This document shows positions 62,701-64,000 of a DNA stretch of 64,000 nucleotides, one piece after another (within the stretch, counting starts at the first letter, position 1; each line of letters starts with the position of its first letter). The stretch is taken from contig NC_046615.1 in NCBI RefSeq assembly GCF_900324465.2, positions 22,516,331-22,580,330 on the forward strand, read 5' to 3'. A program made the translations under genes and the position numbers. The notes beneath the pieces are model-generated. The model had not been told where the DNA came from and did no database searches. It saw only the letters and a program-made list of their open reading frames with translations. This DNA is from Anabas testudineus. Lineage: Eukaryota; Chordata; Actinopteri; Anabantiformes; Anabantidae.

Positions 62701-63700
62701 ACTTGGTGGAGTCCCTTTTCCTCCTCTGCTTCCTGAAGAAGAGCTGCAGCGGCAGGTTGCGTGTAGTTGTGGTGTTTGTCCGCTAAGGGGCGTCCTGCCT
62801 CCATCTCACCTGCGCTGCTGGACCCTCCATCAGCTTCTCCTGCTGTCAGGCTGCAGGATGAAGCTCATTAACTTCATCTGTTACTGCACGAAGCGCGCAC
62901 ATGTTCCTCCTCATTGGGTTCGTGTGTTTGTCCGGACGCACTTCTCCTCCATCAAGGACCCGGGTCATGCAGTTCCTTGCTCAGAACTGAGACCAGCTCT
63001 GTGACCACGGAACTTGATGAGACCCCCGGACTCCCACCAACCTGAAGTCCGCGGGTGTGATGAGCCTGAGAGCCTCCCCGTGTTTCCAGTGACGCAGGAC
63101 AGCCGCGTCGCACCGCGCACTTCAGGGAGCTCCGAGGAGCGACAACAGACGCGCGTCCGTGAGTTGGGTCTTATGGAACAAACCGACCCTGATGTGGACA
63201 TGTCTTTGACGTGTTAACACACTGGTCTGAGTGCTGTCTGTGGAGGGAGAGGTGCCCGGGCTCCGGAGCGTCCAACCCGGGCTGAGTGCCCAGGAGTCGA
63301 ACCGACACCTGCAGGTGATCCGGAGCAGCAGAAACCTGCTCGACAGGATTTCGTTGCTTCTCTGTGGACCAGGATCAGCTCTGTCCTGTCAGTTCAGGAA
63401 AAGAACAGTGGATTTTTATCTATCATGACTAGACGCGGATCCGGATCGAGTTTGTGATGTGACAAAACAGCTGGAGACAGAAAACATCTGGCTGACCCCT
63501 GACACCGAGAGAGGAAGCACCTGGTCCTGCAGCTCAGAGGTACCTGAACGCGTCACGATATTTAATTTTCAATTAAAGGTGTGGGTGCAGATCAGTGAAG
63601 TGGATCTGCTGTATGATGAGGGAGATGACTGGAAATCCTCCAGTAGCACGGATCCAGGATCCAGGATCCAGTGGGAGGCTCCCGCTCAGATGCTACTGCT
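62700..63700. promoter_or_regulatory. GC-rich, CpG-containing patch, possible promoter of the next gene
   Basis: Base composition rises and CpG becomes frequent (GCGGCAGG, CGCGTCC, GCCGCGTCGCACCGCGC). Open frames on both strands have no family signature. A small GGATCCA repeat lies at 63650-63672. It could be a 5' exon or promoter of a gene to the right. Confidence 0.3.
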
Positions 63701-63834
63701 GGGCGGGTTTCGGGTTTTGTGTTGCACCTGGTTCCGGATCAGTTTCACGATTCTCCACGTTTCAGCTCCATCTGCTGGAATGCAACTTGGGCTCTTGTGC
63801 AGATTCGCCCGTGCGCGTGCATCTGTGCGTTCAC

Positions 63835-63835
<1 letters not shown>

Positions 63836-63868
<33 letters not shown>
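63836..63868. repeat. (GT)n microsatellite
   Basis: About 16 GT units followed by GC/GT-rich DNA to the window end. Confidence 0.9.
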
Positions 63869-63870
<2 letters not shown>

Positions 63871-64000
63871 AGACACTAAAACGCGCATCAGCCTGCCTGT
63901 GCACGTAGAGGCTCTCACTGTGTGCACGCGTGTGTGTGCGCGTCTTGGTGATGCTTCCGCAGTTTCGTGCGCCCGCGTACAACATACAGTTTGTGCACGC

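Noticed and set aside
63459-63908. 149-residue plus-strand frame near the right end
   Set aside because: It runs into the GT microsatellite, shows no domain, and overlaps open frames on the other strand.

Overview
The window looks like nuclear DNA of a percomorph-type teleost fish. Spliced vertebrate genes, fish-type L2/Maui LINEs, Tc1 and hAT transposons, a Ty3/gypsy-type solo LTR and fish SINE/LINE tails lie together in AT-rich DNA with CpG-rich promoters. No tRNA, rRNA, CRISPR or prokaryotic-style operon was seen.

Left third (1-21.3 kb): four single-copy housekeeping or developmental genes. A brd1-type BRPF chromatin scaffold gene (minus strand, cut by the window start), ftsj1 tRNA 2'-O-methyltransferase (minus, complete, 10 coding exons) and a Pim-family kinase (minus, complete, 6 coding exons) are followed by kbtbd13 (plus, single exon). 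The ftsj1 + pim neighbourhood recalls human Xp11.23 (FTSJ1, PIM2), while brd1 + pim recalls human 22q13.33 (BRD1, PIM3), so the block may preserve an ancient paralogon.

Middle (21.3-25.7 kb): gene-poor DNA with simple repeats.

Right half (25.7-61.1 kb): a tandem array of five genes of the acyl-CoA thioesterase / bile-acid-CoA:amino-acid N-acyltransferase (ACOT/BAAT) family, all plus strand, called copies A-E here. All have 10 coding exons of almost invariant length, a Ser-Asp-His triad (GLSxG nucleophile) and a shared CpG-containing upstream block. Copy B is a hybrid: its 5' half and promoter match copy C and its 3' half matches copy A, as expected from an unequal crossover that enlarged the array. 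A has a 4-bp exon-10 insertion that a shifted splice acceptor could absorb. B has a one-base frameshift in a G-run beside the hybrid junction. C, D and E read intact. The array carries many later insertions: a 2.4-kb minisatellite-bearing segment with 15-bp flanking repeats in the promoter of B, LINE fragments, a hAT element, a decayed Tc1 element and a solo LTR.

Right end (61.1-64 kb): no recognisable gene. A GC-rich patch at about 62.7-63.7 kb may be the promoter of a gene outside the window.
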